From Oegoconia quadripuncta (lineage: Eukaryota; Arthropoda; Insecta; Lepidoptera; Autostichidae), in the NCBI GenBank assembly GCA_949316235.1, contig OX438743.1, positions 29,667,242 to 29,731,241 on the forward strand: a stretch of 64,000 bases of DNA. The letters run 5' to 3'. The notes beneath the pieces were generated by a model that saw only the letters and a list, made by a program, of their open reading frames with translations, did not search any database and was not told the DNA's origin. The position numbers and the translations under genes were made by a program. Below are positions 1 through 11,470 of the stretch, in pieces (within the stretch, counting starts at the first letter, position 1; every line of letters begins with the position of its first letter).

Positions 1-290
1 TCAGCCCGTAAACATCCCACTGCAGGGATATAGGTCTTCCCTCGTATAATGAGGGAGTATGGGCCTTAGTCCACCACGCTGGCCCAATGCGGGTTGGGGA
101 CTTCACATGCCTTTGAATTTTTATTTCTCAGGCATGCAGGTTTCCTCACGATGTTTTCCTTTACCGTTTAAGAGCAGTTGGACAAAAATTTAATTAAAAA
201 CTCATTAGGACATGGCCTGCCTGGGAATCGAACCCGGACCTCCCAAATTGGGATACCGCGTCTTAACCGCTGAGCCACCGACGCGCGTAA
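1..290 (-). mobile_element. tRNA-derived SINE
   Basis: The tRNA-like head lies at about 212-287 on the minus strand, with a B box (GGTTCGATTCCC). Bases 1-180 are the repeat body also seen at 19445-19615 and 55872-56035. Confidence 0.65.
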
Positions 291-559
291 TAATTACTCC
301 AGTTATAATTTTTAAAATTTTTCATCTTCCTGCCTTACCGCATATTTTGGAGGCTTCTTGTGAGAACAGGAAAGCATGGCAGGTTATGAATGATAAATAA
401 TGGATAAATAAACAGACATATTTAATAAATATTCATGGCTCAGGAATAAAATGTTCATATTCATCACATAAACATCAAATCAGTCAAAAGTTGTCGATAA
501 TTTACTTACTTTTAGACCCACTTCTTTACAACTGATAGTTCAAAACTTAATGCTCGAGT

Positions 560-690
560 TCCCTTTTTGTCGTTCATCATCATATCAGTCACAGGAGGTT
601 CTCTGTTGAACATAGGCCTCCCCATAGATTTCCAGAGCGACTGATCGGAGCGGCCTGCACGCAGCGACTTCCGGCTTTTTGTCGTTATTA
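560..690 (-). mobile_element. RTE-like LINE 3' end fragment
   Basis: On the minus strand it reads as the common lepidopteran RTE end (CTCTGGAAATCTATGGGGAG ... GACTGATATGATGATGAA). Strongly truncated. Confidence 0.55.
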
Positions 691-3160
691 TCATATAATT
701 TTTAAGTAGAGTTTGGAAAACCAACCAACCAATTCCTGTCATTCCTAAATAATTGGTCTTTACCTATGAAATTGGAGATTTTTTTCTTGGTTAATTATAT
801 GTACTCCTACGATTCTATAGCTATATCCAAATTTGTTTTTTATTTCGAAAATGGAATATCTTTTCAAGGTTTCACATGAAATATTTTTTATTGTCTGAGC
901 TAAATCACATAATAAAAAAAAAACTTTAACACAGCTCTTTTCATGTGCTTCCCATATTATTTCTTAGATCCGCCGAAACTTTTATAAAGTGGTTACTTTT
1001 AAAAATTAACACATCCTATACTTAAATTAATGTTATCCGATAATACACACAAAGTTTAGGTAAACTTGGATTTTCCGTTCTCAAAAAAATTTGTATGGAG
1101 AAAACAGTCTTAATGAAATTCTTCATACAAAACCCCAACTTCATAGGTAAGGACCTAATATATAACCTAATACGAGCATGCGTTGTAGTTACTTTTAAGT
1201 GGTTCTAATGTTGAAGTAAGTTCAACAAAGATAAATAAATGACATTTGGTTAACGAATAAACTTCCTTAATAAAAAGTAATTTTCCTTTGTTGTTTTTAT
1301 TAGTCTTGTATTTAAACTAGAAGTGTTTGATGTCAGTTAGTACGATCGTGACGACCTTTCATCATTAGTTCAAAGCCCACAGTTACCATCACTTTACGCA
1401 TGGGAGAGTTCAAGGGAAGCCGAAGCACACAGTTTTAACCGCAGTTTGACGTGGAGCTATAGTAATCTGAGATTTTTTAGTATCAAGCCATGAGGATGTA
1501 TTCCAACGGTATCCCATGTAAAATCCAAAGTTAAAAACTTCAATGAATTTGGCCGATTTTAATACATTTTGCGCCGATTTTAATACATCATTTTCGTAAT
1601 AATCTAAAAAAATATGTATTGTTTTGATAAATTATTATAAATAAAATGCGTCTCTTGTGCGTAAACATTACCAGTTTATAAATCAAAGTTTCATTAAATT
1701 GGCTTATTAATTCTGAAGAATTTAACTTCTAAATTAATATGGAGCCGCTTTTAAGGTTTTAAACAATTTATTTTTATAACGTCTCTTCTCTTGGACATCT
1801 TTAAACATGGTCGGAATGCGACCGTACTGTATTTATATGATAAAATTAGTTAGAATTTTTCGTACCTTTCTTTGAAAAATGAGTGAAATTGTATCAAAGG
1901 CTGTATTGTTGTCATTCATCATCTAAAAATGGTAAAATTTTCTCGAAATTAATAACACATACTAATCGTTATTGTCTTTTTTCACTCATTTGGAAGTCAT
2001 TTTCAATCAGGAGAACAGAATCGAATATCTTGACTTGTTGCTGATTATACTCCATGGCTGTTTTATAGCAGCCTATGGTGTCGACTACGCGCGACGACGC
2101 CATGTCTGCTGACAGGGGTCAATGCCCTCGTCTTGCCTATTCGATACGCTACCTCTATTCGACTTTTATTGCTTCTTTGATTAGAGAACGTGCCAGCGAG
2201 TTTATGTAATATAGGTACTACTAATGTCATAACTTATTAGTAATCTGTGCTAATGTTTTGTAGTATACATTGATTTCTACTTAGGGGTGCGTCGTTCTCG
2301 CCCTAATTTGCATGCTAGGTATTCTTGATGAGCTCTCATTTTTTAAACATTTTGTCAATAAAAAAATGTGCCTAAGCGTAAAGGAATATAGGTCTGACTG
2401 TATCAAAATTCTCAAATCCTAACGAATCTTGTGAATTTTTTAACTTTGCACAGAAGTAGCCAACCATATTTTGGATTCTCTATAAGCAACCATACCGTAG
2501 TAGGATCGATACCTACTCTACTAAAACGTCATCTTTGAAAGAGCAATTTGGGAAAGATCGGTCTAGGAAGGATCTATGTATCTGATTAAAAGTAGGTAGG
2601 TAGGTATATTAATTTGTTAAAAATAGAACAGAACTGGTCTTAGATTGTCGAAAATATATTAATAAAGAGTATAGTAAAATATTCTATATATATAAAAAAA
2701 ATCTCGCGAAAATATAATTCTCAGATTTCAGCGCAACTCTTATCGCCTTAAGAGAGGCTTTTAACCTTGGCCTATATTGAGGTGGAGGACATGTGAATGA
2801 CGCCCTCAAGCGGCTTAATGGTTTCAACATTTTTGTACCAAATATTATGATCCATCTTTTCCCATTTTAACTCGCGACGTGAAATGAGTAATAAGCTTGA
2901 AGCATTGTAGTGCTGGCTGGTTCTTAGGCGTGTTTAATGGAAATCGGTTCAAATATTCCGAAGATATTTATTTGACATAGTTGGTTTAATTTGTGTCTGG
3001 TAGGTATGTGGAAGATATACATCATCTAACGGGATTTTCTATTAAAATTTTTCTTTTGTATTACTCTGGTCCAGGCGCACTTTTTATGTTCAGTGCCCGT
3101 GTCAAGTAAGGGGAAAGTGTTATGAAGGACCAGGTTTTGAAAGAGCATAATTTTTCAACT
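690..3160. other. AT-rich intergenic sequence, no gene seen
   Basis: No open frame with protein-like composition and no clear repeat structure. May contain non-coding beta-Spec 5' exons that I cannot identify. Confidence 0.5.
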
Positions 3161-3215
3161 TTTCGATACCTTTGCCTTTATCCAGCAGTGGACGTCTTTC
3201 GGCTGATATGATGAT
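3160..3215 (+). mobile_element. RTE-like LINE tail
   Basis: CCAGCAGTGGACGTCTTTC and GGCTGATATGATGAT are the shared 3' end of this LINE family. Only the last 50-60 nt remain. Confidence 0.5.
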
Positions 3216-4414
3216 TATACCTTTGCCTCCTTCCTATGTTTCTAGTATTTCGGGCACACCTTCGGACTTTGCTTGTGTATAATAAGTTCGACAAGCTCGT
3301 TCCCTTACATAACTAAGATTAAATAAGTGGTTATTTGTGATTTATCTCCTCCTGATACTTGCATACATAACTTGACCTAGAGAGAATCTCAAACGAGTGC
3401 TTGGGTGATCCAAACATTAAAGGTTTAATACTTGATACAATCTCCACATTTCACTCCAGTTCCACCATTCAAAATATACAGAATTTCACATGTGACAGGG
3501 GAGCTTATCGACGTCGGGAAATATGTAAATCTATAGATGTTATTTGGCGGAAAGTCCAACGGGTAGAGACAGGTTGGTCTTATTCTTTTTACATACCGAA
3601 ACTACACGGCATCTCCTGTTATCTCCATTTATATTTAATAATTAATTAGTAATCAAAATCTCCAAAAATTTTAATGAAAATATAAATAAGAATAATGTTT
3701 ATTCAGAAAATGTTACATATAGTAGAACTAGCTGCCGAACTAGGTTTATGCAACCTGTATTTCAGCGTACAATGCCCTTCCCCTGGAGATTAAACAGGAT
3801 TAGCCTAGCGCACATAAAGATCGTTAACAAATCAAATTTTGTTTAACAAATGTATTCCGTATTTGTTGTGCAATAAAGTATACTTGATTGATTGAAATCA
3901 AGTGCTACTGATCTGTGTATGGGTGAATTTAAATGAAATGGCTCTTTCGTAGCAGTTTCCCCGGACTCAATAGTCTGGTTTATGGGAGTTACATCAATTG
4001 GGAGAAATCTCGAGGCGGGGTCTGCCCATCACTACTCTATTGTTTTGTAAACAAAGAATTCACCTTTACGGTACGATGAGAGACTTAACTGTGTAGACCA
4101 GATAGGGAAATAGCTTTGAGAGTTCTAAGAATTAATGTGGGTGAAGACGGTCGTGATTCACATACATCGGGAACCATACGGCTATAAATAGACCGTATTG
4201 CTATGTAAATACGAGTTCGTGACCGGCCCGTTATATGGAAAGTGAGAAGTTGATTTCTGAGCGCATGATTCTATAATAGTAAGTCGCTTATTGTAAAAAC
4301 TGATTTACGAATAAGCAGGAAATCCTGTAGACTTTCACCGGGGTTAGCTTGCTTTATTTCTTAACTCCATTTTAGGTGAGATTGAGTTAAGGGCCAACGT
4401 TTGAAGATTCATCC

Positions 4415-4561
4415 TGCACTGAGTGCAGAATAGAAAAAACCAACCAACATTTCCTTGCTGAGTGTGTGGTCTACTCCAGACTAAGATGGGAAATTTTTGA
4501 CAAGGACAAAATTGGCGAAGAAGAATTACATAATAAAGTTCTGCAAGAAGACCGGAAGATT
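4415..4561 (+). pseudogene. LINE C-terminal zinc-knuckle fragment
   Basis: It reads CTECRIEKTNQHFLAEC then VVYSRLRWEIFDKDKI, a CxxC...HxxxxC knuckle as at the C-terminus of R1/Jockey-type LINE ORF2. It ends at a stop at 4561; no RT is left upstream. Confidence 0.55.
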
Positions 4562-4729
4562 TAGTGCACGGACTGAACCAAGCTCACAGTAACCAATGCT
4601 CGGCAAAGGGAATTGGATGGAATAATCCCACAAGTGGACCGACCATCCGTCTGTATCCTGCAGACGTCTCATCCCCAATCACAAGGGCAAATTCAGTAAC
4701 TAGTTTTCTCTTCGTTGCACTGCACAAAG

Positions 4730-4968
4730 GTTGGTGGTAAGGCATTTTAAATGTCCGCCTGGCTAGCTACCACCATCTTATCTACAGTCTGCCGCCAAAC
4801 AGCAATATTAATAGCATTGTTGTATTTCGGTTGTCAGAGATACGATAGCCAGTCCCCCAAATAAGTTGGGGTTTCCGGATCAGTACGCTTCTACTTTCGG
4901 CCTCGTCTTCACTTAACATCAGGTGTAATTGAGGTCAAGGCTTACCTGTTATGCATAAAAAAATAGGC
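4730..4968 (+). mobile_element. SINE body with A-rich end
   Basis: It shares the CCGCCTGGCTAGCTACCACC and ATAGCCAGTCCCCCAAATAA segments with 7490-7705 (inverted), 12478-12797, 26443-26697 (inverted) and 34631-34802. It lacks the tRNA head. Confidence 0.65.
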
Positions 4969-5791
4969 CACATCTAAAAAATTAGACTATATTTTATGTA
5001 TTTTTAACCGATTCAAAAAAGGAGGAGGGTCTGTGTTCGCTTCTATGTATTTTTTTTGTATGTTCACTCATATTTTTGTCAATTGTTAAGTTGTTTCGAT
5101 GATTGTTTTTTTGTTTGGTAGGGTTTACCACCAACTCCCATGTAAATTGGTTAAGATCTGTTGCTCACTTCGGAGATCGAGAGTGGAACCTTACTGAAGT
5201 AGGCTGTTTTGGCAATTTTTGGCGGTTAAATAATGTGTTAGTACGAAGTAAATGATGATAACCTTCTGTTTTTAGAAATATTTTTTTAAAAGGACAAGGA
5301 TTTCTTATTGTCAAAACTTCTCCACACTGCACTCACCGCATTTCAAAATCTGCCTGTTTTCTGAAAATTGTTGTAATTTTCTTGTTATTATTAATATTAT
5401 TGCTGTTATAGTGTGGTGTCAAATAAATTATGTCTAAAAAATCTCCGAATATTTTGCTGGTCCTTTCCACCATCAGCTCTATCTTTTCCCGTGTTCCTGT
5501 CATATAATGGAGGTTAGTTGCGTATTTATTTTTCCATAAAAGTAATATTAAACAATGTCACAAAAGTAGTGCGCTTTTGTGACGTTGATTCCTACTATAG
5601 TAGCCGGCGAGAGACCTTCGTCATCGAAGTTCGTCCATTATGCTCGAAGGTCGCAAACAAACAAACAAACAATCGTTTATAGCTCTGCTTTTCACATTGC
5701 TTGCATTTGCATAGTACCCAAAAATATTATTACTACTATATTTAACTCGCCATTCATTCAATTTAAGGATTCTAATTGACGATTTCTGTAA

Positions 5792-6189
5792 TAGTGTTGC
5801 CGCTCGATAGCCCACTATCGATAGCATTTCGATAGTCTATCGATATTTTAAGCAAAAACAATAGTATCGATAGTTTGCGATACTATCGATCAAAATCAAA
5901 ATCAAAAAATGCTTTATTTTGTAGGTTCACAGGGTACACTTAAAATAGTCAGATTTTATGTTTTTAAAGCTACTGCTTGTTCAAAAGGCAATTTTCCCCT
6001 GAGAAGAACAAGCAAGAAACTCGAGAGGTCGCTCTCTCTTTTAGTGCAATACTATTGGTAAACAACCTATACTATCGATAATATCGATCCCTGACGGAGA
6101 ATGAACTATTGACAGTGTCAATAGTATCGATAGTATTGTTTTTCAATACTAAATAAACTATCGATACTATCGATAGTTCGACAACACTA
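5792..6189. mobile_element. hAT-type MITE built of TATCGATA palindromes
   Basis: The ends TAGTGTTG and CAACACTA are inverted, flanked by TTCTGTAA (5784) and TTCTGTGA (6190), an 8-bp duplication with one change. The arms hold many copies of ATCGATA/TATCGAT. The centre (5888-6045) is a 5'-truncated, inverted tail of the CR1-like LINE found at 13.4-17.9 kb. Confidence 0.75.
5888..6045 (-). mobile_element. CR1-like LINE 3' end, nested
   Basis: On the minus strand it matches the 3' UTR at about 17729-17875 (the segments reading AGTTTCTTGCTTGTTCTTCT and CAGTAGCTT, then CAAAATAAAGC) and ends in a (TTTGAT)n tail. Truncated at the 5' side. Confidence 0.75.
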
Positions 6190-6723
6190 TTCTGTGACAC
6201 TACCAAGAACAATTTAACTTCTAGATATTTAGTCCAACAGGCAATCGATTAGTTAATGACAACTGCAGTTAAATTTTGTTTAAACGTCTGAAATTGCGAT
6301 AGTAAAATGTAAAGAAACCTTTAGTTTTAACCACATAATAACTAATTTACTAACATAAAGTTTGACCACGCGTGGATGGAATTAATAAGTACCTAACTAC
6401 TAGGTAGATAAAGTCTGCTGTCAAAGGAAAAAAAATTTGAAAATCGTAATGGATAGTCAACGTGAAAAAATGTTCAACAGTTGGGATGTGCAGGGGTCAA
6501 AATGTCATATGGATCGGCTGTCTATGTGGCAAAAAGTATGAACGTTGTACTATATTTTTAATTATTATTATTACGAGTAAAAAAAATTAATCGTAGATGA
6601 GGGCATAAAAATTTTACAGTACTTTTCTGTCGGCATTAATATTGTAAATATTATAGTATGGTGGTGAGCGTATTTTCTTTTTTAAAGAATGTATGACACA
6701 CGAGTATTCACCTCACCTTTATA

Positions 6724-6990
6724 AATAAATAAATATCCTTAGACATACACACAGCACCATCTAGTTCCACAGTAAGCAACTATAGGCTTGTGTTGTGGAT
6801 ACCGGATGGTTGAATACTACATAAATACATTTATTTTTTGTAAGTAAATACGTATTATAAATGAAAACATCCATAACTCTGGTACACATGTCCGTATTCA
6901 TCACACAAACATATGCCCCTAGCGGGATTCGAACCCGCGACCTGTTGGTATAGTGGTCAGAGATTCTAACCACTACACAAAACAGGTCGT
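6724..6990 (-). mobile_element. tRNA-headed SINE
   Basis: Minus-strand head with A-box-like (TGTAGTGGTTAGAATC) and B box (GGTTCGAATCCCGC) at about 6910-6985. Body and AATAAATA tail at 6724-6740. Same family as 8279, 56036 and 60646. Confidence 0.75.
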
Positions 6991-7489
6991 CAAATTCTGT
7001 ATTCTAGTATTTATGTGATCGTTTCCCTGTATTTGGGCTCTATTGTATTTTCCAGCTTGGCTTTGGAGGAGAACAGTGCGCGTTATGCTTGGTATCAGCA
7101 AAAAAATAAAAACCCTATGGTAAATTGGGCGAGGCCATGTAACTCCGAGACCTTGCTGTAGATTATACATTTTACTTCCACGATTTGGAAGATGTGTGTA
7201 ATTAAGTATCGTTGAACGATCTGTGGGCCACAGACCGTGGCATGTGTGGAAGATGTGTTACGTAATTAAAGATGGCTCCGGGCTGTCTTATAGTTATAGG
7301 TTAAGTAAAGTAGAATGTAAGCGCACTAAGCTGTTGACTATTATCAGTCCACGATATAATGTAAGTTACAAGGTGTACGCTTATCTAATCTCTGGTTTGG
7401 TATATCTATATTTTTATGAAAAAATTATCATTTAATATCCGGGCAATACTTTAAGGGTTTAAAGCGATTGAGATCGAATCTTTTTTTGG

Positions 7490-7705
7490 GTTGGTACTTG
7501 GCCCCAAATCACAGCTGATGTTAAGTGAAGATGAGGTCGAAGGTGGAAGCGTACTCACCCGTAAACCCCAACACATTTGGGGGGCTGGCTATCTTATCTC
7601 TGTCAACCGGAACACGACAATGCTATTAACATTGCTGCTTGGCGGCAGATTTAGATAAGATGGTGATAGCTAGCCAGGCGGACATTTAAAATGCCCTACC
7701 ACCAA
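7490..7705 (-). mobile_element. SINE body (inverted copy)
   Basis: Inverse of the SINE body at 4730-4968, including the complement of the TAGCTACCACCATCTTA block. Confidence 0.65.
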
Positions 7706-8278
7706 CCACTATCACTCAACTCAACAATCTCACTCTGTATAGTATTTTTTGATACAGTTTAAATGGGGCCGTATTTATAAATCGAACATAAGATTGGAAT
7801 CGCCTCTCAGTCTCAAAACTATTTTAATATGCAACAGATACTCCAGCGTCAACTTAACTTAATACGGGCCTCAGTATCTCAAGTATCGCCTTCAAACGAA
7901 TTTTTTGTCGTATAAATCCGCTATCTTTTTAAACATTGACGATCATAATGCAATAGTCATACATATTTCATGACTCATACATATGCAGCGAATAATTTGC
8001 ATCGCATACCATTCAATTTCTGAACAGTCTTAATTTAGCTCAGTAGAGCTGTGAATAAGAGCTAATAGTGTTAATGCCAGGGAGGACGTTTAACGAAGTC
8101 CTGAGAGACTTGTCATAGTTTTATTAGTTTGAGATTGCTAATGAATTTGTGATGAAATATGTTTAAGGTAGAAACTCGCGTTATCCCAGAAGCCCCAACT
8201 GGTTTGCTTATATGTTATCTGAAATAGCCGAAACACAAGTGGCTGTTATGTAGGATGCATTCTCGTATTGTATAATAT

Positions 8279-8515
8279 AAATAAATAAATATCCTTAGAC
8301 ATACACACAGCGCCATCTAGTTCCACAGTAAGCAACTATGGGCTTGTGTTGTGGATACCAGATGGTTGATATACTACATAAATACATTTTTTTTGTAAAT
8401 AAATACTTATTATAAATGAAAACATCCATAACTCGGGTACATGATTCCGTATTCATCACACAAACATATGCCCCTAGCCCATTCGAACCCGCAACCTTTT
8501 GGTATAGTGGTCGTG
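8279..8515 (-). mobile_element. tRNA-headed SINE, truncated
   Basis: Close copy of 6724-6990, missing the far end of the tRNA head (stops after TTTTGGTATAGTGGTCG). Confidence 0.7.
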
Positions 8516-11299
8516 TATGTTAATTTTAATTCATTTGTCTTTCGGTATGTCCGAAATAAAATGCTTCGTAAAGGGAAATCATCTGTGAGAGAAAACTGTA
8601 CAAGAAGCCATGTGATCCGAACGTCACAAAATCAACCAGTTCTGAACGTAGTCCTAACAAAAAAATCCTTGCGAATTCTATCTATTGTAAACACTCACGT
8701 GTTTATATAACTTTGTACACTTTAACTCCGTTATCAGCATTACACTGCAAAATATCTCGCATTCGTGTTGTATATTTCGAATATCTAAACAAACAGCAAT
8801 TCGAAAAGTGAACATAAAAACTCACAATTTTATAAACAGAAGGGAAGAACGGTAAAAGAAATATCCTCCAGAGTGTTGCAGTAAGGCGAAGTACGAAGTC
8901 TTATACAGCATTGCCGTTGTAGACAGTAATGCTCCTAAATGATCCTTGTGACGAAAGTTGCTATAAGAAGAGGCCCTCGGCTTGGTGGTTTGTGCTACCA
9001 GCCTTTTATAACTCCTTTTCTAGTCTCAACTTGGGGCTCTCGTTTAGTCTGTAGTGATGGTAATGATGCCACCAACCTCAGAAATGTGGTAAAACCTAAT
9101 AATTTCTGTATTAATAGAGATATTTAATTTTGGTTAACATATTAATCAATTTATCACACAAATTTAAATAGGCACGTCGAGGAAGATGGTCAAGGCCTGG
9201 CCTTGATATCTAAAATTCCATCGTTCACTGTCATGAGATAAGCATAACAACAGCCGTCCTTGGGATGCACTGTCCTTGTCTCACATTAAGGGTACATTAG
9301 TGACTCAGCGGTCTGTCATCTTGGGATTGGGGTGGGTTTTCTGTGTTAGTTACACGCACGTACATTAGCTATGGAAGTGGCTATAAGACATACTCGTATA
9401 TGTGATTTCTGTCTGACTCACTTTTCTTTTTCTTCTAAAGTGCTGTGCTATCTTTGGATTTTTAATGGCCATTTTTAGGGGACGCATATGTGTTGCCTGC
9501 TATAAGTTTGTATCGACAGTTTTTAAAAGTCTATTATGGAATTCAAAAAATGTTTAGGTAATGATCACTTAATTGCCATTCCGATGACTAATTACAATAA
9601 ATAATTGTCAATACCAACTGTAATTAGACATTAGTGCGGAACTCTAAAAAATACTGTGGTCGTTAATACGCCTAGCCAGGCGTGGCGATTAGGGCAAAAC
9701 CTCCCGCAGAAAGCGGAGGAACTGATGTTCACCAGTGGACTTCTATATGTTGATGGTGTTGAACCCCTACAATTAGACGACTTCTTCGAGCTATTCGTAT
9801 AGCACAAGACGCTCATATTTCTAGGTTTCCTTTTCTTACAGATTCTATGCAGTTTTGTGAGTACTATAAGGATATTCAATCCAATATTAAAGACATGGGT
9901 GTGCTTGTATCATTTTTGCGATCTTGAAGAAACCATATTATCTAATCTTATCTTCGACAGTGATGTCATGTTAACAAGCGCACTAACGGCCATAATATGC
10001 AGTTTGTGATTCTCTTTAGTGATTTCAAAGAGACTGCAAGCTTAGTTCGTTTAGTTTCATCGTCTGGTAATAATTGAAGGTAATGATTCGATTATTTTTG
10101 TGTAAAACTAAATTGGATTTGACCCGGTTGCTGCTTCGTTTATTTTGTAACTACAAACAAGTCTGTTCAAGATTACCAATCAGAGCAATTATAAAGGAAT
10201 AATAATTAAAAAAGCGCCCTATTTCAAGTTAAGGATTAAGTTTGGAAGTTTTAGTAGATTTCAATTTATGTTCGCTTCAAACTTAATTTCATTGATGCGA
10301 AATCTAGCGGGGCGGGGCGAGCTGAAATGATTAACCTGTAAGATTTCTCGATTTTCATCAACAAATTTGGCAATTTGGTGGTTTTATATCCGCTTCACTA
10401 GTGTCCGCCTATCTAATGACGGACAGCATTTCAACTGCAATATAAGAATGATTCTGCCATGTAGTTCTAACGATTCACGCGAGCTACCAAAGATATCGCT
10501 GCCAATGCAATCAAAACACAATGTGTCAGTATTCCTTAACACTTCTATATAACAGCTCAAACTTCAGTCAGCATTAGTAGCACCGGACATACAGCCCATA
10601 GACTCCTAAGAACAGGCGAGGTGCATCTGTCAACACATGATGATAATAAAACAGACTCCAAGAAATTGGGTATCAGTTATTGACAACCCTGTCAGCTTCT
10701 TGCACTCTGATTGGCTCTGTCAAGGACACGTAAATTCTTTTTTCACGTAAATTAAAAACGACCTTGGCACGGGTGCCAATCGGAATGCGGCACCGTAAAT
10801 CAATAAGCCTATAGTACTCTAAAGCAACGCGCATGAGTAAATAAGTTTGCTACAAAACATGAGACTGATTTAAGGAAAAGAGGTGTATTATGATTTTAGC
10901 AAGTGGATGCCTGTGGTGTCTGCCTACCCGTACATGCGTGATTTTATGTATGTAAATCAACCGTCCCCTCCAGATTAAAACTAGTGTTGGGAATCTAGTA
11001 ATTTATAATATTAGCATGTAAGCTTAAAACAGCGACTGATCCAGTCCTTGATCATCTGTACACACAGGTTTGTTCCTAGTTTAGGGTCTGAATGTTGTCA
11101 GTCTGGATTGGATCAGTATTCACTGCCTATCTCTTCTAATCATTTTGTTTGGCTGTGTAGGAACTTACACTCATTTGGCGTCTAACGGCAGTTGTGTCAA
11201 AGATTTTTTGCAACAAATAAAAGTACACCAAATTAATTGTACAACTGTGAGCTTCATTTAGGGGCGAGGATATTAACAGCAGTTTTCTTTTGTTTCCAG
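8516..11299. other. Upstream region of beta-Spec exon 1, nothing firm
   Basis: AT-rich. Apart from a possible LINE tail near 9640-9770, I see no supported feature. Exon 1 has a splice acceptor, so a 5' UTR exon and promoter should lie here or further upstream. Confidence 0.5.
9640..9770 (+). mobile_element. Possible RTE-like LINE tail
   Basis: It contains CCAGTGGACTTCTATATGTTGATGG, which resembles the RTE 3' ends here. No protein remains. Confidence 0.35.
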
Positions 11300-11470
11300 A
11301 TCTTTGAGCGTGGCGTAGCGAGGAGCGGGTCGCGATGACGACCGATATATCGGTGTCCCGGTGGGACCCGTCCATCGGCCACGGGCAGGAGATCATAGAT
11401 GACTTCGAGTACGACGGCGGAAACTCGTCGTCGAGGCTTTTCGAACGATCGCGCATCAAAGCGCTTGCAG
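11300..11470 (+). CDS. beta-Spec: beta-Spec exon 1 (5' UTR 11300-11334; ATG 11335)
   Basis: The start ATG is at 11335 and begins [13 protein letters not shown], a typical beta-spectrin N-terminus. A pyrimidine-rich acceptor (TTTGTTTCCAG) ends at 11299, so a non-coding upstream exon is expected; I could not locate it. The donor is CAG|GTGAGA at 11470. It ends in phase 1, leaving one G that makes Asp with exon 2. Confidence 0.9.

Noticed and set aside
5792..6189. A CRISPR-like array, from regularly recurring ATCGATA
   Set aside because: The motif is a short palindrome without regular spacers, inside a MITE in an animal genome.
6910..6985. A possible tRNA gene on the minus strand
   Set aside because: A and B boxes are present but it is joined to the SINE body seen in other copies, and the cloverleaf is imperfect.
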